DNA of 34,150 nt from positions 1 to 34,150 of the forward strand of contig JAIKZD010000086.1 in the NCBI GenBank assembly GCA_024682555.1, written 5' to 3'. Position numbers and translations under genes: made by a program. The stretch comes from Lachnospiraceae bacterium (lineage in GTDB: Bacteria > Bacillota > Clostridia > Lachnospirales > Lachnospiraceae). Numbering within the stretch: position 1 is the stretch's first letter; every line of letters starts with the position of its first letter. Shown here piece by piece: positions 7,316-16,494 of the stretch. The notes below the pieces were generated by a model that had not been told where the DNA came from, did no database searches, and worked only from the letters and a program-made list of their open reading frames with translations.

Positions 7316-10156
7316 TTATTTCTTGTTGTCCTTATAGGTCTTCTTGGCTTCCTTGACACCGGCCTTAACGCCTGCAACAGATGCCTTGGCAACTTCCTTT
7401 GAGACCTTGGCTACTTCAACGGCAACATCTTTTGCTATCTCGCCGACCTGAACCGCTTTGTCGATAATCTCTTTCTTAAGATCCTTCGTATCAAACCCTC
7501 CTCTCGTAAATCCCTTATCACCTGAGGCAGAGGTTCCCTGAGCTATGGCTGCCTGTGCGGCTGCCAGTCTTGCTATGGGCACCCTGAAAGGTGAACAGGA
7601 TACATAATCAAGACCTATGCTGTTACAGAACTCAACAGATGTGGGATCGCCGCCGTGCTCGCCGCAGATACCGATGTGAAGCTTTTTATTGACGGGCTTT
7701 CCTATCTCGATAGCAAGCTTCATGAGCTTTCCTACGCCCTGCTGGTCAAGCCTTGAGAACGGATCGTTCTCAAAGATCTTATTGTCATAATATGCCGACA
7801 GGAATTTTCCGGCATCGTCTCTTGAGAATCCGAAGGTCATCTGTGTAAGGTCGTTGGTACCGAAGCAGAAGAAATCAGCGGTCTTTGCAATCTCATCGGC
7901 TGTAAGGGCAGCTCTGGGAGTCTCGATCATTGTACCGATCTCATAATTGATCTTTACGCCGGCCTTTTCGAGCTCCTCGTTTGCGGTCTCCTCAACCGAC
8001 TTTCTTACGTAATTGTATTCCTTTGCATCGGCCGTAAGAGGGATCATGATCTCCGGTCTTACGTCCCACTCGGGATGCTTTTTCTGTACATTGATGGCAG
8101 CCCTGATGACTGCTCTTGTCTGCATAACTGTGATCTCGGGATAGGTTACCGACAGTCTCAGTCCGCGGTGTCCCATCATGGGATTAAATTCGTGCAGCGA
8201 ATCTATGATGGCTTTGATATCCTCTATCGATTTGCCCAGAGCAAAGGCAAGCTTTCTGATATCGGCTTCCTCGGTGGGTACAAACTCATGTAAAGGAGGA
8301 TCCAGAAATCTGATGGTGACCGGACATCCCTCAAGAGCCTCATAGAGCTCCTCAAAGTCCTTCTGCTGATAGGGAAGTATCTTGTCAAGAGCCGCTACCC
8401 TGCCTTCAACCGAATCCGCACAGATCATCTCACGGAAGGCTTCGATCCTTGTCTCGTCGAAGAACATATGCTCCGTCCTGCAGAGGCCTATTCCTTCTGC
8501 GCCCAGCTCTCTTGCCTTTCTTGCATCCTGAGGAGTATCCGCATTTGTCCTAACCTTCATGGTGCGGTATTTATCAGCCCAGCTCATGATCCTGTCAAAA
8601 TCTCCGGCGATCTTGGCATCGGTGGTGGGAATAAGTCCGTCATAGATATTTCCGGTGGAGCCGTCTATGGAAATGGCATCGCCTTCATGATATTCCCTGC
8701 CGCCGAGAGTAAACTTCTTGGCCGCTTCATCCATTACGATATCTCCGCAGCCCGATACGCAGCACTTTCCCATGCCTCTTGCAACAACGGCCGCATGTGA
8801 GGTCATTCCGCCTCTTACCGTAAGTATACCCTGAGCGGATTTCATTCCGGTGATATCTTCGGGAGAGGTCTCAAGCCTTACAAGAACGACCTTCTCTCCT
8901 CTTTCCTTGGCCTTCTCCGCATCTTCCGCGCAGAATACTATGGTTCCGCAGGCAGCTCCGGGTGAAGCACCGAGACCCTTTCCAACGGGCTCGACCTTCT
9001 TAAGGGCTTCGGTATCAAACTGGGGATGCAAGAGCGTATCCAGGTTTCTGGGATCTATCATGGCAACCGCTTCCTGCTCGGTTCTCATGCCCTCATCAAC
9101 AAGGTCGCATGCGATCTTAAGAGCAGCCTGGGCAGTCCTCTTTCCGTTTCTTGTCTGCAGCATGTAAAGCTTTCCGTGCTCAACGGTGAACTCCATGTCC
9201 TGCATATCCCTGTAATGCTCCTCAAGGATCCTGCATACATCGGTAAACTGTCCGAATGCCTCGGGGAACTTCTCACCCATTTCCCTGATCTGCATGGGTG
9301 TACGAACGCCTGCAACAACGTCCTCGCCCTGTGCGTTCGTTAAGAACTCACCGAACAGACCCTTGTTTCCCGTTGCGGGATCTCTCGTGAAGGCAACACC
9401 GGTTCCGCAGTCATCTCCCATGTTTCCGAAGGCCATGGACTGTACATTTACGGCTGTTCCCCAGGAATAGGGGATATCATTGTCTCTTCTGTATACATTG
9501 GCCCTGGGATTGTCCCATGAACGGAATACCGCCTTGATGGCTCCGAAAAGCTGCTCCTTGGGATCCGTCGGGAAATCGGAACCGATCTTTGCCTTATATT
9601 CGGCCTTGAACTGCTCCGCGAGCTCCTTAAGATCATCGGCATCAAGCTCTACGTCCTGCTTAACGCCCTTCTTTTCTTTCATCTCATCAATGAGCTGTTC
9701 GAAATACTTCTTTCCGACCTCCATAACAACATCGGAGTACATCTGGATGAATCTTCTGTAGCAGTCCCATGCCCATCTGGGATTTCCCGACTGTTTTGCT
9801 ATGGTATCGACAACCTCTTCATTAAGACCGAGATTGAGGATGGTATCCATCATACCGGGCATGGAAGCCCTTGCACCTGAACGTACCGAAACAAGAAGCG
9901 GATTCGAAACATCGCCGAACTTCTTCCCGGTTATCTCTTCCATCTTTAAGATATATTCCTCGATCTGAGCACGTATCTCGTCATTGATCTCTTTTCCGTC
10001 TTCATAATACTGGGTGCAGGCTTCCGTCGTAATGGTAAAGCCCTGGGGAACGGGAAGCCCGATGTTGGTCATCTCAGCAAGATTGGCGCCCTTTCCGCCC
10101 AGCAGGTTTCTCATGTCAGCATTGCCTTCGCTGAATAAATATACCCATTTCTTCAT
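7316..10156 (-). CDS. ppdK: Pyruvate, phosphate dikinase with C-terminal extension
   Basis: This cytosolic enzyme interconverts pyruvate + ATP + Pi and PEP + AMP + PPi. Domains in order are the N-terminal ATP-grasp nucleotide-binding part (about 1-340), the swivelling phosphohistidine domain with GGMTSHAAVVARG (catalytic H454), and the C-terminal PEP/pyruvate TIM barrel with GICGEHGGDP (C831). These numbers match the Clostridium symbiosum enzyme (H455, C831) almost exactly, so the canonical enzyme is complete. The usual protein ends near residue 874; here about 70 more residues follow, a Lys/Ala/Val-rich helical tail (for example VAKVSKEVAKASVAGVKAG) ending KDNKK. The start is supported by AGGAGAGGAG about 9 bases upstream. 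It is transcribed alone from its own promoter with a leader of about 140 bases. Confidence 0.97.
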   Translation of the reverse strand: MKKWVYLFSEGNADMRNLLGGKGANLAEMTNIGLPVPQGFTITTEACTQYYEDGKEINDEIRAQIEEYILKMEEITGKKFGDVSNPLLVSVRSGARASMPGMMDTILNLGLNEEVVDTIAKQSGNPRWAWDCYRRFIQMYSDVVMEVGKKYFEQLIDEMKEKKGVKQDVELDADDLKELAEQFKAEYKAKIGSDFPTDPKEQLFGAIKAVFRSWDNPRANVYRRDNDIPYSWGTAVNVQSMAFGNMGDDCGTGVAFTRDPATGNKGLFGEFLTNAQGEDVVAGVRTPMQIREMGEKFPEAFGQFTDVCRILEEHYRDMQDMEFTVEHGKLYMLQTRNGKRTAQAALKIACDLVDEGMRTEQEAVAMIDPRNLDTLLHPQFDTEALKKVEPVGKGLGASPGAACGTIVFCAEDAEKAKERGEKVVLVRLETSPEDITGMKSAQGILTVRGGMTSHAAVVARGMGKCCVSGCGDIVMDEAAKKFTLGGREYHEGDAISIDGSTGNIYDGLIPTTDAKIAGDFDRIMSWADKYRTMKVRTNADTPQDARKARELGAEGIGLCRTEHMFFDETRIEAFREMICADSVEGRVAALDKILPYQQKDFEELYEALEGCPVTIRFLDPPLHEFVPTEEADIRKLAFALGKSIEDIKAIIDSLHEFNPMMGHRGLRLSVTYPEITVMQTRAVIRAAINVQKKHPEWDVRPEIMIPLTADAKEYNYVRKSVEETANEELEKAGVKINYEIGTMIETPRAALTADEIAKTADFFCFGTNDLTQMTFGFSRDDAGKFLSAYYDNKIFENDPFSRLDQQGVGKLMKLAIEIGKPVNKKLHIGICGEHGGDPTSVEFCNSIGLDYVSCSPFRVPIARLAAAQAAIAQGTSASGDKGFTRGGFDTKDLKKEIIDKAVQVGEIAKDVAVEVAKVSKEVAKASVAGVKAGVKEAKKTYKDNKK

Positions 10157-10190
10157 GTGGTGAATCTCCTCTCCTGGTATAGATTATTGT

Positions 10191-10227
10191 AAAAAAAGCC
10201 CAACTTACCCCCTTGGTAGTCAGGCTT
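10191..10227 (-). promoter_or_regulatory. Terminator-like hairpin in the ppdK 5' leader (possible attenuator)
   Basis: On the minus strand AAGCC and GGCTT (outer arms at 10223-10227 and 10196-10200) and TACC/GGTA (inner arms at 10215-10218 and 10206-10209) form a two-part hairpin followed directly by a run of T. It lies about 35 bases upstream of the ppdK ATG and downstream of the ppdK promoter, so termination here would stop RNA before the gene. It could instead be a plain terminator of readthrough from the exporter operon. Confidence 0.55.
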
Positions 10228-10304
10228 ATTTTTCCGATATGATATTGAAAGTCCGATAAATCCCGGAAACAATCATATATGCAAAACCTCTCATTCACCA
10301 AAAC

Positions 10305-10333
10305 AGTATAGCATATACGATTTTAATTGTCTA
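10305..10333 (-). promoter_or_regulatory. ppdK promoter
   Basis: On the minus strand TAGACA (10328-10333), a 17-base spacer and TATACT (10305-10310) make a near-consensus sigmaA promoter. The predicted RNA start is near 10298, about 140 bases before the ppdK start. It lies just past the exporter permease stop. Confidence 0.7.
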
Positions 10334-10376
10334 ATTTTTTTCTTTTTTTGTGTGGTTTTTTTACAATGATCCCCGT

Positions 10377-12695
10377 CTACTCCTGACCCTTAAGCGCATC
10401 TACCATGTCCACCGTTTTGACTTTTCTGGAAAGCACACGGTTTACGGCCATTGAGAGCACAAAAGTTCCCACAATGGTATACAGATATGACAGAGGTCTG
10501 TACTTCGGGACATAATCCATGGATTCGGGCATGGTACCGAAAAGAACGTTGATTATGACCATTCCGCTTGGTATTCCCGCGATGATCCCAAGCACCGTAA
10601 CCCAGATATTCTGCATCTGCAGAATGCTCCTGATCTTTTTCGTTGTGAATCCAAGGACCTTTAAGGTTGCCATCTCCCTGTATTTTTCCACAAGGGAAAG
10701 CACACCGAGGTTATAAAGGACCACGACTCCGAGAATAACGGCCGCAGCGATCATGATGTAAACCATCGCATACATCATCTCTTTCATCTCATCCATGGCA
10801 GACATCATCTCGTTAAGCCCCATGACTCCGGCTATGTCATCGTTATCTTCAAGAGCCTTTTTTGCATCGACGTTTGTATAGACTGTCTGCGGGACAAACC
10901 GGTAATCATAATCCTCAAACATCTTTCTTGTCATGGTGATACCCTGTGTCGCGGGATTTCTGTAAATGGCTGCGACCCTTGACATATGCCATTTATCATC
11001 GCCCGTTATGTGCCATCTGAAAATATCGCCCTCATGAAGGGACAGGATATCCGCCATCTTATATGTCATGGAGATGCCGTCCTGCCTTATGTGCATCCTG
11101 TTCAGTCCCTTATCCTGAAAATGCAGATAATTTCCGGCATCGTATACCGTAAGGTTTCCGGATTTTTTCACCCCCTTCACCTCGAATTCACACCCCAGGG
11201 TCTCAACCATCTGCCCCTTATATTTTCTGGCATATTCAACCGTGGAGGAATAGGGGACCCCTTCATTCATGACAATGGAGTATTTTGAGGTATTTAACTC
11301 ACCGTACATCCATCCCGTCATAAATTCAACCGTGTCAAGACAGGCTGCTGCGGCAAATATGAGCATTGAACATCCGAGCACGCCTATGACTCCCATAAGG
11401 GTCCTCACCTTGTTTCTCAGTATGTCTCTCAGATTCCACTGGGTGGAAAATCCGAGAAGCTGCCAGAGCCTGCTCTTTTCTATAAGGCTGTGCTTCAGAT
11501 TTTTGGGAGATGCCGGCCTTAAGGTCTCCGCAGGGGCAGGTCTTAATTCCTTCCTGCAGGCTATTATGCTTACAATGCCGGATATGAGCACCGAAGCAAA
11601 AAGCGCCGTGACGGTCCTCAGGGAAAAAACGGTATCTATCTCTGGAAGGACATAGGTTGTTTCCATCATGCCGAGAATATATCCTGCAATGGTAAAATAA
11701 CCCGCTAAAGCTCCTGCCGCACCGCCCGTAAGGCTCAGGAAAAAGGCATATGAGGCGTAGTGCAGCGTTATGGTCCTCTTGCTGAAGCCAAGGGCCTTAA
11801 GAGTCCCTATCTGTACCCGCTGTCTGTTTGTCATCCTGGTCATGGTGGTTATGATACCCAGTAAGGCTATGGCAAGAAATATTGAGGGAAATATATAGAC
11901 CATGGATCTGTGCTGTTCTATCTCCGCCCTGAAGGTCTGGTAGCTTATATCCGAATCCTTATCGGTCAGTATCACCCCGTCGGAATCAAGTACATACTTT
12001 ATCTCGTTCATTACCCGGCTCAGTCTGTCCTTTTCCTTATGGGACAGGCCGTCCGTGTTATCAACCCCCAAAGCCTTTACGATCAGCTGATTGTAGTAAA
12101 AATCATCTGCGGGATAAACCTTACTGTCCATCACCGCAAACCCGTACTCTCCGTAATCCGGCATCAGGGCCGCGGCATCTTTGACATAATAAACAAATTC
12201 CGGATGATATACGGCTCCCTTTATCTCCTGCTCAAAAGACAGTCCGTTTATCTTCATCATGAGCTTGTCGCCCACCCTGAGTCCCTGTTTATCCATGAAC
12301 AGACGGTCAAGCCATACTCCCGCCGCTCCTTCCGTGTAAGGCGTGCCTTCCGCAAGATGCATTTTTGATATGTTGTTTTCATCAATAAACAGCATGAAAA
12401 GGTCATGCTCTTCGGACAGCTCGGCCTTTCCGTTTATCTTAAACCTTAAGGCCGCATCCTCCACATCATCGAGATACCTCACCTTATCAAGATCACGTTT
12501 CTTAAAAGCGATCCCCTGGCCCCATATATCGGCAAGATCACAGCTTTCATAAAAGCGTCCTTCATAGGTGTTCATACCGCTGACCTCGGAATCAAGGCCT
12601 GCAAACACAAAAACCCCGAGAAAAGACATGAGAAAAATGGACAGAAACTGAACCTTGCTTTTTTTCAGGTCTCTCCACATTTTACGTAAAAGCAT
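10377..12695 (-). CDS. ABC exporter permease, FtsX/MacB type (two FtsX domains)
   Basis: This is the membrane subunit of an ABC exporter. The 772-residue protein has an N-terminal helix (about 16-34), a large extracytoplasmic domain, then a first FtsX permease domain (about 265-390; MTNRQRVQIGTLKALGFSKR is the usual cytoplasmic coupling segment). A second helix near 430 and a second extracytoplasmic domain follow, then a second FtsX domain (about 645-765; KYREMATLKVLGFTTKKI). This duplicated ABC3 layout differs from the single-domain MacB of proteobacteria. Its ATG overlaps the stop of the ATPase gene by one base (TAATG), so the two are coupled. Substrate is unknown; this class exports peptides, lipids or drugs, or acts mechanically. 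Confidence 0.92.
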   Translation of the reverse strand: MLLRKMWRDLKKSKVQFLSIFLMSFLGVFVFAGLDSEVSGMNTYEGRFYESCDLADIWGQGIAFKKRDLDKVRYLDDVEDAALRFKINGKAELSEEHDLFMLFIDENNISKMHLAEGTPYTEGAAGVWLDRLFMDKQGLRVGDKLMMKINGLSFEQEIKGAVYHPEFVYYVKDAAALMPDYGEYGFAVMDSKVYPADDFYYNQLIVKALGVDNTDGLSHKEKDRLSRVMNEIKYVLDSDGVILTDKDSDISYQTFRAEIEQHRSMVYIFPSIFLAIALLGIITTMTRMTNRQRVQIGTLKALGFSKRTITLHYASYAFFLSLTGGAAGALAGYFTIAGYILGMMETTYVLPEIDTVFSLRTVTALFASVLISGIVSIIACRKELRPAPAETLRPASPKNLKHSLIEKSRLWQLLGFSTQWNLRDILRNKVRTLMGVIGVLGCSMLIFAAAACLDTVEFMTGWMYGELNTSKYSIVMNEGVPYSSTVEYARKYKGQMVETLGCEFEVKGVKKSGNLTVYDAGNYLHFQDKGLNRMHIRQDGISMTYKMADILSLHEGDIFRWHITGDDKWHMSRVAAIYRNPATQGITMTRKMFEDYDYRFVPQTVYTNVDAKKALEDNDDIAGVMGLNEMMSAMDEMKEMMYAMVYIMIAAAVILGVVVLYNLGVLSLVEKYREMATLKVLGFTTKKIRSILQMQNIWVTVLGIIAGIPSGMVIINVLFGTMPESMDYVPKYRPLSYLYTIVGTFVLSMAVNRVLSRKVKTVDMVDALKGQE

Positions 12696-13444
12696 TACCA
12701 GCTCACCTCATCCGCACTCTTTGGCTCATCATTGGTGATGACGGAACTGACTGTCCCGTTTTTTACCCTTATCACACGATCTGCGATATCCGCAAAACTC
12801 GAATTATGTGTGACCATCACCACGGTATGATGCATATCTTTGGATACACTCTGCAAAAGCTTTAACACTTCCCTGCCGGTATCCGTATCGAGAGCCCCTG
12901 TAGGTTCATCGCAGAGCAAAAGCTTCGGATTCTTGCAAAGAGCCCTGGCTATGGAAGTTCTCTGCTGCTCTCCGCCGGACATCTGGGACGGGAACTGATG
13001 CATATGATCCTTAAGCCCTACCGATTCAAGGGCTTTTTTCGGATCGAGCAGTTTTGTACCTGCATTGTCTTTTTCCCAGACCGAACCCTTCTTCACATTT
13101 TTCCTGACATCCTTCATCAGCGCCACATTCTCATAGGCTGTAAGAGTCGGGACCAGATTGTAAAACTGAAAGACCACTCCCACATTCCATGCCCTGTAAG
13201 CCGTCAGTTCATCATCCCTGAATTTTGAAATATCATGACCGTTTATTATGATATTTCCGCCCGTGGGTGAATCCATTCCTCCAAGGAGATTTAACAGAGT
13301 ACTCTTTCCGGCCCCGGAAGGACCTAAGATCACCACCATTTCACCTTCGTAAATTGACAGATTCACATCCTTAAGCGCATAAAAAACATTTTCTCCGAGC
13401 AGATATTTTCTCTCGACATTCCGAAATTCAATAAACGGCTTCAA
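12695..13444 (-). CDS. ABC exporter ATP-binding protein (MacB/LolD type)
   Basis: This is the cytoplasmic ATPase that drives the adjacent permease. The 249-residue protein is complete: Walker A GPSGAGKST (41-49), Q-loop VVFQFYNLVPT (about 90-100), signature SGGEQ (156-160), Walker B LLLCDEP (175-181) and H-loop H213. An extra segment of about 20 residues (KKGSVWEKDNAGTKLLDPKK) sits between Q-loop and signature. It overlaps the end of the membrane-fusion gene by 17 bases and the permease start by one base, giving an MFP-ATPase-permease operon like the YknXYZ arrangement of Bacillus. Confidence 0.95.
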   Translation of the reverse strand: MKPFIEFRNVERKYLLGENVFYALKDVNLSIYEGEMVVILGPSGAGKSTLLNLLGGMDSPTGGNIIINGHDISKFRDDELTAYRAWNVGVVFQFYNLVPTLTAYENVALMKDVRKNVKKGSVWEKDNAGTKLLDPKKALESVGLKDHMHQFPSQMSGGEQQRTSIARALCKNPKLLLCDEPTGALDTDTGREVLKLLQSVSKDMHHTVVMVTHNSSFADIADRVIRVKNGTVSSVITNDEPKSADEVSW

Positions 13445-14894
13445 CTGCTTTTTCCCCTATCCTGTCATCGGTGATGGCATCAACTATGACCGCATCGCCT
13501 TCGTTAAGACCCTTAATGATCTCCACGCTGTCATTTGTGACTATACCCGCCTCGAAGTATCTTTTCTCTACCGTACCGTTATTTAGGAGATAACAGTAAT
13601 CTCCGTCATCATCACTGTAAAAAGCGGCATAGGGTATCGTCATCACATTCTCTTTTTCATCCGTGTATATGGTAACATCTGCTTCGAGGCCCAGTATCAG
13701 GTCTTTTCCGCCTTCTATCTTTACATCCACGGCCACCTTGCTCTTATCCGACGAATCCGTTGTGGCTATCCTGCTGATCTTCGATACATGTCCCACATAC
13801 CTGGTGCCTGCAACGTCGATCTCGGCTCTCTGTCCTTCCTTCACATTTATGACATCATATTTTGACAGCATCACAGTGACCTTAAGATCGTCCGTGGATA
13901 CAATGGTGAAAAGAGGGGTCCCTTTGGTCACCACCGCTCCTTCCTCCACGCTGCATGAGGTCACTATCCCGTCAAAGGTGGCATCGATCCCTGCCTGGGC
14001 TTTTATAAGGTTTTCTCTCTGATATTCCTCGTTTTCCTTTGCAATATCAACCTGATCATTAAGGGCATCCTTCTGTCCCGAAGTAAGGACTCCCTGTTCG
14101 TAGGCATTGATATTTGTTCTAGCCTGGGTCCAGTTCCTGGTTATATCCTCCATGGTATTTGAAATATCATTCAGCATCATGTTTTCTTCGGGAGTATAGG
14201 ACTGGGGGTAGATTGATGCAAGCCTTGATCTGAGCTCGGCTATCCTGTTGTTTTTGTCCGCGACTTCATTCTCTTTTGATTCTATAAGCTCATAATTAAC
14301 AACAGGTTCATTCAGAAGCTTTGTCATTTCACCGTTAAGGTTTGTGATCTCTTCGGATACCTGAGCTATCTCCTTGTTAAGTCCGTCTATCTCGCACTGC
14401 ATCTGATAATTATCGGTATACTGGGTCTCGGTGATGCCGTTTGAATTTTCGCGGCTGATATAATAAAGCACCGAATATGCCATATCGTCGGCTACCGCCT
14501 TGTTGTATTTTGCGGAATATGTATTGCTCTTTGCAATCTGTCCTTTGGCAGAGTCCTCACTCTGTCTGCTCTGCAGCTCTGCCTGCATCATGTTATGCTC
14601 GTAATCGGAGGTGTCATAGACCACAAGCTTATCGCCTATCCTGACTGCATCGCCTTTTTCTATGGATATTGAACTGATGGGTGCACTTATCGCCGCATAA
14701 TAGGTATATTCATCATTTCCGGCTATGTCTCCGGATTCCTCGATGATACCGGCAATATTGCTTTTTGAAACATGAGCGCACTCATATTCCTTTCCGCCTC
14801 CGATGGCGGAAACAGGTTCCTCACAGGCTGACAGAATAAAGACGGCGCAGGCTGCAAGAAGTCCTGCAGTCCCGTATCTCTTCAACATGTTCAT
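13428..14894 (-). CDS. Lipoprotein membrane-fusion (HlyD/RND-type) subunit of ABC exporter
   Basis: This is the extracytoplasmic adaptor of the exporter. I start it at the ATG at 14894 (488 aa): AGAGGGG lies 7 bases upstream, and this gives a proper lipoprotein signal with lipobox LSAC and lipidated C24. The open frame extends 33 codons further upstream without a ribosome binding site and with non-signal-like sequence. Downstream are a barrel/lipoyl half-motif (ISAPISSISIEKGDAVRIGDK), a long coiled-coil hairpin (about 100-300), the second lipoyl half (IDATFDGIVTSCSVEEGAVV) and beta-barrel domains. It is the first gene of the three-gene operon. Confidence 0.9.
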   Translation of the reverse strand: MNMLKRYGTAGLLAACAVFILSACEEPVSAIGGGKEYECAHVSKSNIAGIIEESGDIAGNDEYTYYAAISAPISSISIEKGDAVRIGDKLVVYDTSDYEHNMMQAELQSRQSEDSAKGQIAKSNTYSAKYNKAVADDMAYSVLYYISRENSNGITETQYTDNYQMQCEIDGLNKEIAQVSEEITNLNGEMTKLLNEPVVNYELIESKENEVADKNNRIAELRSRLASIYPQSYTPEENMMLNDISNTMEDITRNWTQARTNINAYEQGVLTSGQKDALNDQVDIAKENEEYQRENLIKAQAGIDATFDGIVTSCSVEEGAVVTKGTPLFTIVSTDDLKVTVMLSKYDVINVKEGQRAEIDVAGTRYVGHVSKISRIATTDSSDKSKVAVDVKIEGGKDLILGLEADVTIYTDEKENVMTIPYAAFYSDDDGDYCYLLNNGTVEKRYFEAGIVTNDSVEIIKGLNEGDAVIVDAITDDRIGEKAVEAVY

Positions 14895-14984
14895 CTCATT
14901 CCCCTCTTCCTCATTGTTTTGTATTCTGCGGTATGATCCGGTTTTTCTCCGTTTAAGAGAAAGCACCGTAAATCCATCACTATA

Positions 14985-15002
14985 GGTTAGCACAGGCTAA
15001 CC
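14985..15002. promoter_or_regulatory. Inverted repeat, candidate operator of the ABC exporter operon
   Basis: GGTTAGC-ACAG-GCTAACC is a perfect 7-bp dyad with a 4-base spacer, about 90 bases upstream of the exporter operon start. On the minus strand it follows a TTGAAA (15005-15010) by 2 bases, so it would overlap the core promoter. The size suits a dimeric repressor such as a TetR- or MarR-type protein, but no regulator gene is adjacent. Confidence 0.5.
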
Positions 15003-15010
15003 CTGATTTC

Positions 15011-15041
15011 AATAAAAATCCGGAAATATTTTCCGGATCTT
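15011..15041 (-). terminator. Intrinsic terminator of glyS
   Basis: A 9-bp stem, ATCCGGAAA (15018-15026) with TTTCCGGAT (15030-15038), has a T run on the minus strand (complement of 15012-15018). It starts about 20 bases past the glyS stop and separates glyS from the exporter operon. Confidence 0.78.
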
Positions 15042-15060
15042 TATTATCGGTCTTATGATC

Positions 15061-16449
15061 TCAGAACATGAACTTCCCGTCGAAATAGGAAACAAGATCT
15101 TCGATCTTAACCCTTTCCTGCTCCATGGAATCCCTGAACCTTACGGTTACCGCATTGTCGGTCTCGGAATCAAAGTCATAGGTGATGCAGAAGGGCGTTC
15201 CTATCTCATCCTGTCTGCGGTATCTCTTTCCGATGTTTCCCCTGTCGTCAAACTCACAGTTATATCTCTTCGAAAGCTCCGTATAGATCTTTTCGGCACC
15301 TTCGTTAAGCTTCTTCGAGAGAGGCAGCACGCCTATCTTAACGGGAGCGATGGCGGGATGGAAATGAAGCACCGTTCTCATATCGCCCCCTTCAAGCTCT
15401 TCCTCATCATATGCGGCACACAGGAATGCAAGGACAACCCTGTCTGCGCCAAGTGAAGGCTCGATAACATAAGGGATGTATTTTTTGTTTGCCGTATCGT
15501 CGAAATAGGTCATATCCTGACCCGAAGTTTCCTGATGTCTCGTAAGGTCATAGTCTGTCCTGTCGGCAATGCCCCAGAGTTCACCCCAGCCGAAGGGGAA
15601 CAGGAATTCTATGTCCGTGGTCGCCCTTGAATAGAAGGACAGTTCAGCTTTATCATGATCCCTTAACCGAAGCTCTTCCTCTTTTATTCCCAGAGAAAGG
15701 AGGAAATCGCGGCAGAAACCTCTCCAGTAATCGAACCACTCAAGGTCTGTATCGGGCTCACAGAAGAACTCAAGCTCCATCTGTTCAAATTCCCTTGTTC
15801 TGAAGGTGAAGTTTCCGGGTGTGATCTCGTTACGGAAGGATTTTCCTATCTGTCCGATACCGAAGGGGATCTTCTTTCTCGAAGTCCTCTGAACGTTCTT
15901 GAAGTTCACAAAGATGCCCTGTGCGGTCTCGGGTCTTAAATATACCGTATTCTTGGCATCCTCCGTAACACCCTGGAAGGTCTTGAACATGAGATTAAAC
16001 TGTCTGATATCCGTAAAATTATGCTTTCCGCAGGTGGGACAGGGAATGTTGTTCTCTTCCACAAAAGCCTTCATCTCTTCCTGTGAAAAAGCATCCACGG
16101 GCTTCGGAAGCGTAAGGCCCTTTTCCTGTGCATAATCCTCTATGATCTTGTCCGCCCTGAATCTCTCATGACACTCTCTGCAGTCCATAAGAGGATCGGA
16201 AAAACCGCCCAGATGTCCGGAAGCAACCCAGGTCTGCGGATTCATGAGTATGGCGCAGTCCACACCCACATTATAGGGACTCTCCGTAACGAATTTCTGC
16301 CACCAGGCCTTTTTTACATTGTTCTTGAGCTCAACTCCAAGATTTCCGTAATCCCAGGTATTGGCCAGTCCTCCGTATATCTCGGAGCCCGGATATACAA
16401 AGCCTCTGGTCTTGGCCAGTGCAACTATCTTGTCAAGCGTTTTTTCCAT
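15061..16449 (-). CDS. glyS: Glycyl-tRNA synthetase, dimeric class II type
   Basis: This enzyme charges tRNA-Gly with glycine in the cytosol. The 462-residue single-chain protein is the alpha2 type, not the two-subunit alpha/beta type. It shows the N-terminal signature [12 protein letters not shown], paired cysteines C90/C93 and C137/C140 in an insertion, motif 2 around [20 protein letters not shown] (204-223), motif 3 EPSLGADR (about 328-335), and a C-terminal anticodon-binding domain (about 360-462). The start is supported by GAGGAGA 7 bases upstream. It follows a lipoprotein gene by 45 bases. There is no room for a T-box immediately upstream, so control probably comes from the promoter before the lipoprotein gene. 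Confidence 0.96.
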   Translation of the reverse strand: MEKTLDKIVALAKTRGFVYPGSEIYGGLANTWDYGNLGVELKNNVKKAWWQKFVTESPYNVGVDCAILMNPQTWVASGHLGGFSDPLMDCRECHERFRADKIIEDYAQEKGLTLPKPVDAFSQEEMKAFVEENNIPCPTCGKHNFTDIRQFNLMFKTFQGVTEDAKNTVYLRPETAQGIFVNFKNVQRTSRKKIPFGIGQIGKSFRNEITPGNFTFRTREFEQMELEFFCEPDTDLEWFDYWRGFCRDFLLSLGIKEEELRLRDHDKAELSFYSRATTDIEFLFPFGWGELWGIADRTDYDLTRHQETSGQDMTYFDDTANKKYIPYVIEPSLGADRVVLAFLCAAYDEEELEGGDMRTVLHFHPAIAPVKIGVLPLSKKLNEGAEKIYTELSKRYNCEFDDRGNIGKRYRRQDEIGTPFCITYDFDSETDNAVTVRFRDSMEQERVKIEDLVSYFDGKFMF

Positions 16450-16494
16450 AACTCTTTCTCCTCATTCTTAATTTATTGTGGTCCGGTCTCCCGG

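Noticed and set aside
10116-10301. 61-codon minus-strand frame over the ppdK leader
   Set aside because: Runs through the hairpin and overlaps the ppdK start in another frame; its ATG has no good binding site and lies at the predicted RNA start.
10377-14894. ABC exporter as the dedicated exporter of the double-glycine peptide
   Set aside because: It lacks a C39 peptidase domain, and ppdK with its own promoter lies between the two units.
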